This document shows positions 52,726-62,006 of a stretch of DNA of 64,000 nt, one piece after another. A program made the position numbers and the translations under genes. Positions within the stretch are counted from its first letter, which is position 1. Each line of letters begins with the position of its first letter. A model generated the notes under the pieces. It saw nothing but the letters and a program-made list of their open reading frames with translations, searched no databases and was not told the origin of the DNA. This stretch comes from Pedobacter sp. Leaf176 (GTDB lineage: Bacteria; Bacteroidota; Bacteroidia; Sphingobacteriales; Sphingobacteriaceae). The stretch covers positions 676,493 to 740,492 of the forward strand of contig NZ_LMPD01000003.1 in assembly GCF_001424305.1 (NCBI RefSeq), written 5' to 3'.

Positions 52726-53516
52726 ATAATGGAGCGAACCAAACCTCCCTCAACCCTTATTGCAGCACCATTAGTTCCCGATGCCAAAGGACTTACATAA
52801 TAAGTTACGGTATTTGCGATTTCCTGAACATCTAGAAATCTTTTAATAAGCGATGTTGGTCGCATGTTTTTAAAAAAATCTGTTTCAACTTCTGCGACTG
52901 TGAGGTTTCCTGCTTTGGCCAAATCCTCTATAAAGCCTCCAACGCCTTTCGACTTTGTAGGACCAGGTAAGATCGAATTAACGGTTACCTCGGTGCCTTT
53001 TGTTAATTCTGCTAAACCACGACTAATCGCCAGCTGTGCAGTTTTAGTCATACCGTAATGAATCATTTCCTCAGGAATAAAAATCGCAGATTCACTTGAT
53101 ATAAAGATAATACGCCCCCAATTTTTCTTCAGCATTTTTGAAAACACTGATCTTGCCAGGCGGATGCCACTCATCACATTCACCTCGAAAAATCTAAACC
53201 ATTCTTCATCAGTAATTTCTTCAAAAGCCTTAGGTTCAAAAATCCCGGCATTGTTAACCAGGATATCAATTTCGGGTAACTGCTCAATAAGTGAATTTAC
53301 TTCATCTGCTTTTGAAAAATCAGCCACTATTCCGGTGACGCTTTCGCTACCAGAAATTTTTCTCAATTCCCTCAATGCAGCACTAACGCTCTCGTCGCTC
53401 CTGCCATTTATAATAACCTTAACGCCTTCTTTTAGTAAACTCTCGGCAATGGCGTAGCCAATACCCGCGGTAGAAGCACTTATAAAAGCAGTTTTGTTTT
53501 TCAGTTGTAAATCCAT
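52722..53516 (-). CDS. Short-chain dehydrogenase/reductase
   Basis: A 264-aa classical SDR. Cofactor motif SASTAGIGYAIAES (a TGxxxGxG variant, here with SASTAGIG), NNAG at about residue 88 and the catalytic Ser with YGMTK (Tyr and Lys, YxxxK). The substrate cannot be told. It is convergent with rodA and starts 8 nt after the acidic gene at 53525. Confidence 0.9.
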   Translation of the reverse strand: MDLQLKNKTAFISASTAGIGYAIAESLLKEGVKVIINGRSDESVSAALRELRKISGSESVTGIVADFSKADEVNSLIEQLPEIDILVNNAGIFEPKAFEEITDEEWFRFFEVNVMSGIRLARSVFSKMLKKNWGRIIFISSESAIFIPEEMIHYGMTKTAQLAISRGLAELTKGTEVTVNSILPGPTKSKGVGGFIEDLAKAGNLTVAEVETDFFKNMRPTSLIKRFLDVQEIANTVTYYVSPLASGTNGAAIRVEGGLVRSII

Positions 53517-53524
53517 GATTGTAT

Positions 53525-54685
53525 TTAGCGGGAGAATCTTCTATTTAGCAATTCATAAAACTGATCCACGGTGGATTGCTTTGAAGCCCAGTTATTTTTA
53601 CCTGCATAATTGTTTTGCAGAAAACTATCTGCCGATTCGAAATTCGGCATTTTGTTAACAATATCCAGCGCTTCAGAATAAGCCATATTGTAGCCACTGA
53701 ACAAATCCTTTATAAAAAGCAGTTTTTCATTTAAATTAATAGCTTGTTTTAAATCGGCAATCGGGGCTTTGACAGGTTCATTTTGAGCGCTATTCGTTTT
53801 CGCAAGTAAATCATTTAAAGACGGCGCTGGTTTTGATGAATCCGGTTGTTCCGCAGACTTAACAGGAACAGCATGAGGCGTAAATAACGGACGTTCAGTT
53901 TCTACTGGTGGAGAAATAATCTCATCATCGAGATTAACCTCTTTTAGCGCATCAATTGGCTCAGACTCTTTTTGAGCAAACAGCGTTTCCACTTCCGGAT
54001 GGTTAATCGGATGTTCCTGCTCATGTGGAATTAAAAACGGCTCCGGACCAATCTCATCTTCGTCAATTGCTAAAGGCTCTTCGTTAACCAAATCATGTTC
54101 TTTTTCATGGATTCTTTTCTTCTGCGCAAGAATTTCTTCTTCAGCTGTACTTAGTGGTCTGTCGAAAATCTCATCAACAGATTTTTCCTCATAATCAAAC
54201 TTATCATTATCGCTGTGGTTCCCCAAAACAAATTCAAAACTTTTGGATTCCTGATCAGGCTTGAAAAAGTCTTTCTCTATTAACTCTTCAGCCGTTTCTT
54301 CGTGAATGATTTCATTTTCAAATATCTCCTCTTGTGCCATAACATCAATACGCTCTTCTTCTTCCTCGGCTGTTGCAATTTCTTCCAGTTTCACAGGCTG
54401 TGGTGCAGCTTCTCTCTGCTGATAATTTTTATCAGGAAGTATGATTGTATTCTGTTCTTCAAGTAATAAACCAGAGTCGGTTTCTGTTATTTTTTTCGCT
54501 TCGGACAGGGTATTAAGTTTTTTGACTATCCTAACGTGGTCTGCGAGAAAATCAGCATTCGCAAGAAAAAGTTCCACTTCCAATTCGTTCAATATTTCAG
54601 GATTAAGCGCCAGAAATTCATACTGTTCGTTGAGCTCATTTAAAATACTGCCTATCTTTCTGAAAATATCTTGTTGATTCATCAT
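53525..54685 (-). CDS. Acidic protein with structured ends, unknown
   Basis: A 386-aa protein with three parts: an N-terminal helical domain (residues about 5-90, IGSILNELNEQYEFLAL), an acidic, Glu/Pro-rich linker (about 90-290) and a C-terminal helical domain (about 295-386, NLNEKLLFIKDLFSGYNMAYSEALDIV). No signal or membrane helix. The ends look conserved and the middle disordered. It may be a Bacteroidetes-specific family; I do not recognise it. Start codon choice between two adjacent Met is open. Confidence 0.75.
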   Translation of the reverse strand: MMNQQDIFRKIGSILNELNEQYEFLALNPEILNELEVELFLANADFLADHVRIVKKLNTLSEAKKITETDSGLLLEEQNTIILPDKNYQQREAAPQPVKLEEIATAEEEEERIDVMAQEEIFENEIIHEETAEELIEKDFFKPDQESKSFEFVLGNHSDNDKFDYEEKSVDEIFDRPLSTAEEEILAQKKRIHEKEHDLVNEEPLAIDEDEIGPEPFLIPHEQEHPINHPEVETLFAQKESEPIDALKEVNLDDEIISPPVETERPLFTPHAVPVKSAEQPDSSKPAPSLNDLLAKTNSAQNEPVKAPIADLKQAINLNEKLLFIKDLFSGYNMAYSEALDIVNKMPNFESADSFLQNNYAGKNNWASKQSTVDQFYELLNRRFSR

Positions 54686-54806
54686 AAATTATTAAACGAT
54701 TTTTTAGCTGATTTATGTTGGTAACTATGTATTCAAAAATAACACTTAATTATGATATTTGTTCGGTTTAAAAATTATCATACGACGAAGAAAATAAGGA
54801 TTGAGC

Positions 54807-55388
54807 ATGTTATTCAGCGAACAAAATTTTAGAAGAAGAGGCGAATTTTCAGGAAGTATAGAAGTTGTATGTGGCTCTATGTTTTCAGGAAAAACAGAGG
54901 AACTGATTCGCAGATTAAAAAGAGCTCAAATTGCTAAATTAAATGTTGAGATTTTTAAGCCCCGCACGGATACACGCTACCATGATAGTGCTGTTGTGTC
55001 ACACGATTTAAATTCTATTAATTCCACGCCTGTTGATAATGCATCGGCTATTCTCTTATTGGGTGCAAATACGCAGGTTGTAGGCATTGATGAAGCCCAG
55101 TTCTTTGATAACGAATTGCCTGATGTGTGCAACAAGCTTGCCATGAAAGGCATCCGGGTTATTGTGGCCGGACTCGATATGGATTTCACGGGAAAACCTT
55201 TTGGTCCAATGCCAGCGTTAATGGCTATTGCGGAACATGTAACTAAGGTAAACGCGGTGTGTGTGTGTTGTGGCAATCCCGCATTATTCAGTTACCGAAC
55301 CGTGGCTGATGAATCTACCGTGCTTTTAGGCGAAAAGGAAAGCTATGAGCCAAGATGTAGGGCATGTTATAATTTGGAAAAAGGATAA
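54807..55388 (+). CDS. tdk: Thymidine kinase
   Basis: A 193-aa type II thymidine kinase. P-loop [11 protein letters not shown] near residue 26, DEAQFF (Walker B), and a zinc site with CVCC and CRAC pairs near the C-terminus. It phosphorylates thymidine in salvage. ATG 54807 is chosen over the in-frame TTG six bases upstream. It is divergent from the acidic unknown. Confidence 0.95.
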   Translation: MLFSEQNFRRRGEFSGSIEVVCGSMFSGKTEELIRRLKRAQIAKLNVEIFKPRTDTRYHDSAVVSHDLNSINSTPVDNASAILLLGANTQVVGIDEAQFFDNELPDVCNKLAMKGIRVIVAGLDMDFTGKPFGPMPALMAIAEHVTKVNAVCVCCGNPALFSYRTVADESTVLLGEKESYEPRCRACYNLEKG

Positions 55389-55417
55389 GGGCTGCTTACT
55401 GCTTCAATAGTTCGTTG

Positions 55418-55548
55418 GGTTAACTGGTTAAATTGCTCAATTGTTAACATATTTCCATGATTCCAAGAGCAGCTTTATTAGCAATGATTACTTGTAATTG
55501 TATATTGTTCATTGAAAATTGTTAATTGTTAATTGAAAATTGGTCATT
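55418..55548. repeat. Heptad repeat between tdk and the epimerase-like gene (element L)
   Basis: Arm 2 holds seven consecutive units, each ATTG plus three variable bases, at 55497-55545 (ATTGTAT ATTGTTC ATTGAAA ATTGTTA ATTGTTA ATTGAAA ATTGGTC). Arm 1 (55418-55449) has complementary CAATTGTTAAC and AATTGCTCAATTG words. The clearest fixed-core/variable-filler example in the window. Confidence 0.8.
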
Positions 55549-55600
55549 TCTAAGGTATTGATATTTAATCCCTCAAAGCCCATCCTCAATAAATAAAATA

Positions 55601-56395
55601 ATGAAAAAACAGATTATATCTATCTTGGGCTGTGGCTGGTTCGGTTTTGCACTTGCCAAAAAACTGGTCGAAAATGGCAACGACGTTAAAGGTTCGACAA
55701 CTAGCTTGGAAAAAATTTCGACCTTAGCGGAAGCTAAAATAAAGCCCTTTCTCGTAAATTTTACGACTGAGCAAATTGTTGCCAGCGATGATTTCTTCGA
55801 TGCAGATGTGCTATTTATCTGCATACCACCGAAAAGAAACTCAGCCGAGCTGGAAACCTATCCTGATAAAATCAGGTTGATTTTAGAAAGTGCTAGAGAT
55901 AAAAGCGCTAATATTGTCCTTATCAGCTCGACAAGTGTTTATGGCGACGAAAATACAATCATTAACGAAAATACGGCAACCAATCCCGATACCGATTCCG
56001 GCCGTGTAATCGTGGCTGCTGAAGAAATATTAAGAAGCAAATACCCGAACGATTATACCATTATCCGTTTCGCGGGATTAATTGGTCCGGAGCGAAATCC
56101 AGGGCGTTTTTTTGCAGGCAAAACTGACGTGCCAAATGGACTTGCACCTGTAAACCTACTGCATCAAAGTGATGCGGTAGATATTGCAATTTCTATTTTA
56201 GATAAGCAGGCTTTCGGACGGATTTACAATGCCTGTTCGCCCAGTCATCCCACAAGAAAAGATTTTTATACCAAAGCTGCAAATGATAGTGGTATGGTAG
56301 TACCTGAATTTATACCAGAAAAAACAAGCTGGAAAATAGTAGAAAGTGTAAATGTGCCTGAATTTTTAGATTATCAGTTTAAAGTGATAGTTTAA
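55601..56395 (+). CDS. NAD(P)-binding epimerase/SDR-like protein
   Basis: A 264-aa Rossmann protein of the extended SDR (YeeZ-like) type. N-terminal GCGWFGFALAKKL (GxGxxG) and LISSTSVYGDE in the middle. It resembles epimerases/dehydratases acting on nucleotide sugars, but an active YxxxK is not clear. It follows element L. Confidence 0.75.
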   Translation: MKKQIISILGCGWFGFALAKKLVENGNDVKGSTTSLEKISTLAEAKIKPFLVNFTTEQIVASDDFFDADVLFICIPPKRNSAELETYPDKIRLILESARDKSANIVLISSTSVYGDENTIINENTATNPDTDSGRVIVAAEEILRSKYPNDYTIIRFAGLIGPERNPGRFFAGKTDVPNGLAPVNLLHQSDAVDIAISILDKQAFGRIYNACSPSHPTRKDFYTKAANDSGMVVPEFIPEKTSWKIVESVNVPEFLDYQFKVIV

Positions 56396-56426
56396 TATTT
56401 TACTGCTCTCAGAGGATGGAAGCGCA

Positions 56427-59400
56427 TTAACTCAATAGCCGCAGCAATTCCTGTTTGTTCAAATTCTTAAATAATCCATTTTCATTCTGAATTAAATCTT
56501 TAACCAAATCCTTTTTTACAGCCTGAAGTTTCATTATTTTTTCTTCAATCGTATCTGGACAAATCAGCCGAACGGCCATTACATTTTTATGCTGGCCAAT
56601 ACGATAGGCACGGTCGATCGCCTGGTTTTCCACTGCTGGATTCCACCAGGGATCGACCAGGTAAACATAATCTGCCTCGGTTAAATTCAAGCCTGTTCCA
56701 CCGGCCTTTAAACTGATTAAAAAAACCGGAACATCCTTATTCTGAAAAGACTGTACAACCTCTTGCCGCTTTTTGGTTTGACCAGTTAAATATTCGTATT
56801 TAATTTCTTTAGCTTCGAGCTCCTTTTTAATCAAATCCAACATGGTTACAAACTGCGAGAAAACCAAAATTTTATGGTTCACTGCTTTAACCTGGATTTG
56901 CTCAATCAAAACATCAATTTTTGACGAAGCCTGCAGGTAAGATTTTCCGTCCGCCAATAATGCTGCTGAATTGCAAATCTGCCTTAACCGGGTTATACTT
57001 TTTAAAACATGCATAGCGCTTTTAGGCAATTCATCCTCAGTTTTACCTAAAATATAATCCTGAATTTCCTTTTTATTTGCTTCGTATACCTCACGTTGCT
57101 CCTCGCCCATTTCGCAATACAGAATTACCTCTGTTTTATCAGGCAGTTCTTTAGCAACCTGTTCCTTGGTTCGTCTTAAAATAAAAGGACGAATCTTTTT
57201 TTGTAATTCAGCAGCCCTTTTACTGTCTTTAAACTGGTCGATCGGGGTGGAATATAAATCAGCGAACTGTTGTTTGCTGCCGAACAGCCCCGGACAGGCA
57301 AAAGAAAGCTGTCCGTATAAATCGAAAGTATTATTTTCTATCGGTGTTCCGGTAAGGGCTACTTTATTTCTGGATTGCAGCATCCGGACGGTTTTATAAC
57401 GCTGGGATTCTGGATTTTTTATATTTTGCGATTCATCCAGAAAAATGTAATTGAACCGGTAATCTTTTAAAAAACGGATATCCGAAAGCAATGTTCCATA
57501 AGAGGTCAGAATGATTTCAAACCTGTCGAAATCGTCTGAGGTTTTAACCCTATCGCTACCGTATATTGTTCTCACTTTTATAGACGGTGCAAACTTTTTC
57601 ACTTCTGCTTTCCAGTTAAAAATCAGCGATGCAGGAACCACAACAAGATTGCTATTCTGTAGAACTTTTGTTCTTTGCGATAAAATGAACGCAATTATCT
57701 GTACAGTTTTGCCTAATCCCATGTCGTCGGCAAGAATGGAACCGAAGTTAAAATCATCTAGAAAATTAAGTCGATTTAATCCATCTTTCTGATACGGCCG
57801 TAGTATGGCATTAAGCTCCTTCGGTGTCTCTATATAATTAACTAAATCATCACCTTCAAATTTCTGTTTAAACGTTCTAAGCTCATTTTTTACTTTACCA
57901 TCAAGCAAAGCGTCTTCATATAGCTCATTAATCGAAGCGAACTTAATTTTATGAGTCAGTAAAGTATCATCAACAATTTCGCCTGCGGTAAAATAATCCG
58001 TAAATTTTTTTAACCATTCCTCAGGCAGAATACCCTGAGTCCCGTCGTCCAGGGTAACAAATTTGCTTTTGTTTCTAATCGATTTATGCAAATGTTTTAG
58101 CGCAACATTCTGCCTACCAAACTTTACTTTTACTTTGGTTTCAAACCAATCTGTACCGCTTAGCACCTCAACGTTTATTTCTGCTTTATGCGGATTAAGC
58201 TTATTATTTTTTAGCTGATTAAATCCTAAAATATGGATATCCTTACTGCGCAACGCTTCAAAAGCATCTAAAAACCAGAGTTCTTCTAAAAATCTTTTGC
58301 GATGGAGGTAGTAAGAATCGTTGGTTTCCTGATCATAAAAAAATGGATGTTGCTTTAATATTTCAGCAGTAAACTGCAACTCTGCCTCTTCGTTACGATT
58401 TAAGGTGAAAAGGTTACCAAATTTATCTTGTGCCTGAATTTTCTTTTTGGATAAAACCGGAATTTCCAGATTACCATAACGCATAACCGGCGTAATTAAA
58501 ATGAAATCTTCCGATTCGGAAAGATAAACGAGCTTTTCCAGCTCTAAATCAAAACCTTTCTCTTCGATTTGCCTGGGTGTGGCTGGTTTCAGGTAGGAAT
58601 AATCGACGTGGATGTTATTTTCCAATTGAATCAGAATGTGCTTCTGAAACTCCGGATATTTATTTTTATGGATGACAAGACGGTTGCTTTGTTTAACGAA
58701 AAAACCGATAACCTTTACCAAATCGGCATTTCCCAAAAGATACAGGTGATTTTTTAGCTGCACAAAATAGTTATACCGAATGACCAGATTATCCAGTGAA
58801 TAAGAATTCCCGTTTATAATCAAACGTCCGTTAATCTCGAAGAAATCGTCTTTTTGATTGACAGATAAATGCAGGTCACCATCAAGAAGATAAAGTTCAA
58901 CAGCTGAAACCGAAGAAGCCTGAATATTGGAATGCTGTGTATTATCATGCAGGTAAACGGGGATTTTCAACGGATTCTTCACAATTGCCTTTAAAGCTTC
59001 AATTTCTGCCTCACTATTTTCCACTGCGTAGTTATTCTGAAACTTTGCGATTCCGCCGTAGAACTTAAGTTCATCACTGTCTTCCGCTTTGAAAATTAAA
59101 TCGCTTTGATTAATACTTTTGAGTGGGTTTTTAGCATTTCCAGCTTTTGTTAATTGCGCACAGTACAAATTAACATTAAGGCTATTGTAATACCGGTGAT
59201 TGGCTAAAACCAATATAAGCTGGCCATTGTCTATTTTAACTGACGGGGTTACCGCTTTCTTTTCGGGTAATAATGCAGACTGGAGTTGCTGCAGTGCTTC
59301 TGTATTAAAGGCCTGCAAAGCAGCAACTTTCGGCTTTATGGTGAGTTGTCCATCATTTTCAAACTTAATGATAAACAGTGTTTCCAGATTGGCTTCCTTT

Positions 59401-59810
59401 TCCAAACCATAATCTTTCGCGATTTTTGCAAGCCTTTGCCTACGCAAGTTTTCATCGAAAAAAATCAACAAGTCCTGACGCTGCAAAATATTGTACAAAA
59501 CCTGAGCCTGATGTGAACAAAGTTTGCTTTTGGGTGCATCACATCTGCAAGATAACCTAACAGAATTTTCAGTCTGTTGAACCTGCACAATAGGAAAAGG
59601 TTGTGGCGGCGATGGATGACTAAAAGCGGCAAAATTTATCTCAATTTGTTCGGTATAAAGATTGTAAAAACCTTTAACATCCGTATAAATCTGATGATTA
59701 AGGTGTTTCAAAATGAAAAGATTGCTCAGGTCTTTGAGGTTAAAATCATTTAAAACATAATCATATGGATTATTTGCCTGTCCCTCCAACCTTGAGTTTT
59801 CTCCATTCAT
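56427..59810 (-). CDS. SWIM-SNF2 helicase-like ATPase
   Basis: A 1127-aa SNF2-family ATPase with an N-terminal SWIM zinc finger (Cys 88, Cys 90, Cys 98, His 100), a long middle of unknown fold, then helicase blocks: DDMGLGKT (Walker A, near residue 695), a DESQ Walker B, LTGTPIENN, and SLKAGGTGLNLTEADYVYLVDPWWNP with a final Arg finger in QAIDRAYRIGQ. It remodels nucleoprotein in an ATP-dependent way. Close bacterial relatives lack a known function. No restriction or defence genes lie next to it. Confidence 0.88.
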   Translation of the reverse strand: MNGENSRLEGQANNPYDYVLNDFNLKDLSNLFILKHLNHQIYTDVKGFYNLYTEQIEINFAAFSHPSPPQPFPIVQVQQTENSVRLSCRCDAPKSKLCSHQAQVLYNILQRQDLLIFFDENLRRQRLAKIAKDYGLEKEANLETLFIIKFENDGQLTIKPKVAALQAFNTEALQQLQSALLPEKKAVTPSVKIDNGQLILVLANHRYYNSLNVNLYCAQLTKAGNAKNPLKSINQSDLIFKAEDSDELKFYGGIAKFQNNYAVENSEAEIEALKAIVKNPLKIPVYLHDNTQHSNIQASSVSAVELYLLDGDLHLSVNQKDDFFEINGRLIINGNSYSLDNLVIRYNYFVQLKNHLYLLGNADLVKVIGFFVKQSNRLVIHKNKYPEFQKHILIQLENNIHVDYSYLKPATPRQIEEKGFDLELEKLVYLSESEDFILITPVMRYGNLEIPVLSKKKIQAQDKFGNLFTLNRNEEAELQFTAEILKQHPFFYDQETNDSYYLHRKRFLEELWFLDAFEALRSKDIHILGFNQLKNNKLNPHKAEINVEVLSGTDWFETKVKVKFGRQNVALKHLHKSIRNKSKFVTLDDGTQGILPEEWLKKFTDYFTAGEIVDDTLLTHKIKFASINELYEDALLDGKVKNELRTFKQKFEGDDLVNYIETPKELNAILRPYQKDGLNRLNFLDDFNFGSILADDMGLGKTVQIIAFILSQRTKVLQNSNLVVVPASLIFNWKAEVKKFAPSIKVRTIYGSDRVKTSDDFDRFEIILTSYGTLLSDIRFLKDYRFNYIFLDESQNIKNPESQRYKTVRMLQSRNKVALTGTPIENNTFDLYGQLSFACPGLFGSKQQFADLYSTPIDQFKDSKRAAELQKKIRPFILRRTKEQVAKELPDKTEVILYCEMGEEQREVYEANKKEIQDYILGKTEDELPKSAMHVLKSITRLRQICNSAALLADGKSYLQASSKIDVLIEQIQVKAVNHKILVFSQFVTMLDLIKKELEAKEIKYEYLTGQTKKRQEVVQSFQNKDVPVFLISLKAGGTGLNLTEADYVYLVDPWWNPAVENQAIDRAYRIGQHKNVMAVRLICPDTIEEKIMKLQAVKKDLVKDLIQNENGLFKNLNKQELLRLLS

Positions 59811-59846
59811 TACCGCAATATAACAAGAAAATAAGTTAAGGTTCTT

Positions 59847-60707
59847 TTAGAAAGACGAATTTATAAGGTTTAAAACATCACTGATAAGCTCTTGCGACTT
59901 CAGAATTTTGTAATGTCCGGTGCCAGGATATGCTTTTGCCTGTATTTCTTTATTCTTCGAAAGAAAGGCCGTCAGAAATGGATAAGGCGATATATGGTCC
60001 TCCTCGTCATAAGCCAGATAATGATTAAAATCTGCTTGCAGTTTATAGAGCGCTGTCAGGTTGAAATGATCTGCTGTCACAGGAAACTCTTCACTAAAAT
60101 TCTTAAAGAAATTATCTTGTGCTGATTGGCTGATGTTTATTGAATCCATACTTTGCTCGAAGTTTTCTTTCAATCTGATTAACGGCGCAATACTGATTAA
60201 CCGTTTAGGATTAAGTGCTGCCTCCTGAATTGCGATTACATTGGCCATACCGCCAAGTGAATGTCCGATAAGAAAATCGGGCGCCCCGTAGTTTTCCGCG
60301 ATGGATTTTACAGATTCAGCATACAACATCAGGTTGGAGAATTCGGAAACCGAACTTCCATTTCCCGGTGCATCGAAGGCAATAATTTCTAAAGCATCAA
60401 TTTTCCGCAGGGCTTCAATAAGTTCATAAAAATCTGCGGCTTTCGAAGCCCATCCGTGTGTAAGTATAACTTTCACATCACCCTTCCCCCAGCTAAAGCA
60501 ATTAATATCGAGATGGGCTTGAGTAAAATACGCATCATAAACTTTTAGCGTAAACCGTTTCGATTCAGCCAGGAGCGTTTCCTGATGCAAGCGCAAAGGC
60601 ATTTTCGGCGAATAAAAAACAAATTCGCGTATTAGCTTTCCAGCATCCTGCTGCTCTATTTCTGTTGAAATTTTAAGCTCATTTATGATTTTCTTTAGTC
60701 TTTTCAA
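59847..60707 (-). CDS. Alpha/beta hydrolase
   Basis: A 286-aa alpha/beta hydrolase fold with nucleophile elbow GHSLGG near residue 148, an oxyanion-side HGWASKAADF and a C-terminal catalytic His in GTGHYKI. No signal peptide, so cytoplasmic. Substrate unknown. It lies between the SNF2 gene and a MazG-like gene, all on the minus strand. Confidence 0.85.
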   Translation of the reverse strand: MKRLKKIINELKISTEIEQQDAGKLIREFVFYSPKMPLRLHQETLLAESKRFTLKVYDAYFTQAHLDINCFSWGKGDVKVILTHGWASKAADFYELIEALRKIDALEIIAFDAPGNGSSVSEFSNLMLYAESVKSIAENYGAPDFLIGHSLGGMANVIAIQEAALNPKRLISIAPLIRLKENFEQSMDSINISQSAQDNFFKNFSEEFPVTADHFNLTALYKLQADFNHYLAYDEEDHISPYPFLTAFLSKNKEIQAKAYPGTGHYKILKSQELISDVLNLINSSF

Positions 60708-60720
60708 TCCCTCAAGTTAA

Positions 60721-61188
60721 TTAGAGCAGTAGACCTTTTATATCTGCCGGTGAATAATTAACTGATTTTAAAGTTTTGTCATCCGATTTCCGGAAAACTA
60801 AAAATAATCCATCGATTTCTTTAAGGTAAGATTCAGTCCCGTCTTTATCCAGGTAAAACCGGATGGTTTGTTCCGCTTCTTCAACAGTTTTACAAGCTTT
60901 ACTCATATTCGAGCGGTGAACCTCATCAAACAAAGTTTTGAACTTGCCGCCCAAACCAAATTCGTGAATTGCACCGGCCAACACATATTGCAAATCGCAA
61001 AGTGCATCGGCAACTTCCACCAAATCATCATTTTCCACGGCTTCCTGCAGTTCCTTCAATTCTTCTGCCAACAACGAAATGCGAAGGTTTGCCCTTTGTT
61101 TGGAAGGAATAACCGGGGCATCTAAAATCGGATGTTTAAATGTTGTATGGAATTCTGCAACCTGATTTAATGAATTTGTTTCCTGCAT
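60721..61188 (-). CDS. MazG-like nucleoside triphosphate pyrophosphohydrolase
   Basis: A 155-aa all-alpha NTP-PPase. The metal-binding EELKELQEAVENDDLVEVADALCDLQYVLAG matches the EExxE...ExxD pattern of the family (HisE, MazG and relatives). It probably hydrolyses a nucleotide triphosphate, cleaning modified nucleotides. The C-terminus (about residues 105-155) is additional. It starts 13 nt before the hydrolase. Confidence 0.85.
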   Translation of the reverse strand: MQETNSLNQVAEFHTTFKHPILDAPVIPSKQRANLRISLLAEELKELQEAVENDDLVEVADALCDLQYVLAGAIHEFGLGGKFKTLFDEVHRSNMSKACKTVEEAEQTIRFYLDKDGTESYLKEIDGLFLVFRKSDDKTLKSVNYSPADIKGLLL

Positions 61189-61292
61189 AACATGTTTGGT
61201 TTATGCCAGCAAAGTTAAAAATATTGTTCAATTGTTAAATCGCTATATGTTTTAATCGGCTAATTCTTTAAAATGTTAACCGACCAGAAAGG

Positions 61293-62006
61293 TTACTTCT
61301 TCTCTCTCACAATTTTAAAAAACTCTTCCCGATAGGTATCCCCTATCGGGATAGATTGATCGCCAATGTAAAGCGCATTGCCATCAATCATTTTAATTTT
61401 TTCCAATGATATTATATACGATTTATGCAGACGATAAAATGGTGGCTGGGGCAATTGGGTTTCCAGTTCGCGCAGGGCCTGATAAGTTACAATTCGCTGA
61501 CTTTCAGTGTAAACCGATACATAATTTTTTAGACCTTCTATGTACAAAATCTCGTTATAGTTCACTTTTATAAACTTATTCTTGGTATCACCTTTTACAA
61601 AAATAAAGTCGTTTATCTGATTTGGTGCAGGGACGACCTCATACTGTGAGGGCGAAATAATTTGCTGCGCTTTTTGCGCCGCCTTATAAAAGCGTTCGTA
61701 AGAAATTGGCTTAAGCAAGTAGTCAACCACATTTAAATCAAAGCCATCTAAGGCATATTCCGGATAAGCCGTTGTTAAAATCACTCTACACTTATCACCA
61801 CATATTTTTAGAAACTGAATGCCTGTCAACTCGGGCATTTGTATATCCAGAAAAATTAAATCGACTTTGTGTTCCTGAACCATAGCTAGTGCTTCAAAAG
61901 CGTTGGTTGTTGTACCAACCAATTCCAAAAAAGGCGTTTTACTAATAAATGAAGCAATAATATCCGAGGCATATACCTCATCATCAACAGCTAAACAGCG
62001 GATCAT
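61293..62006 (-). CDS. LytTR response regulator
   Basis: A 237-aa response regulator. The receiver domain has DDE at residues 8-10, phosphoacceptor Asp 54 (FLDIQMPEL) and the Thr/Lys positions; the LytTR DNA-binding domain starts near residue 135 (LYIEGLKNYVSVYT, FYRLHKSYIISLEKI). It overlaps the kinase gene by 4 nt, so they form one pair. Target genes unknown. Confidence 0.94.
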   Translation of the reverse strand: MIRCLAVDDEVYASDIIASFISKTPFLELVGTTTNAFEALAMVQEHKVDLIFLDIQMPELTGIQFLKICGDKCRVILTTAYPEYALDGFDLNVVDYLLKPISYERFYKAAQKAQQIISPSQYEVVPAPNQINDFIFVKGDTKNKFIKVNYNEILYIEGLKNYVSVYTESQRIVTYQALRELETQLPQPPFYRLHKSYIISLEKIKMIDGNALYIGDQSIPIGDTYREEFFKIVREKK

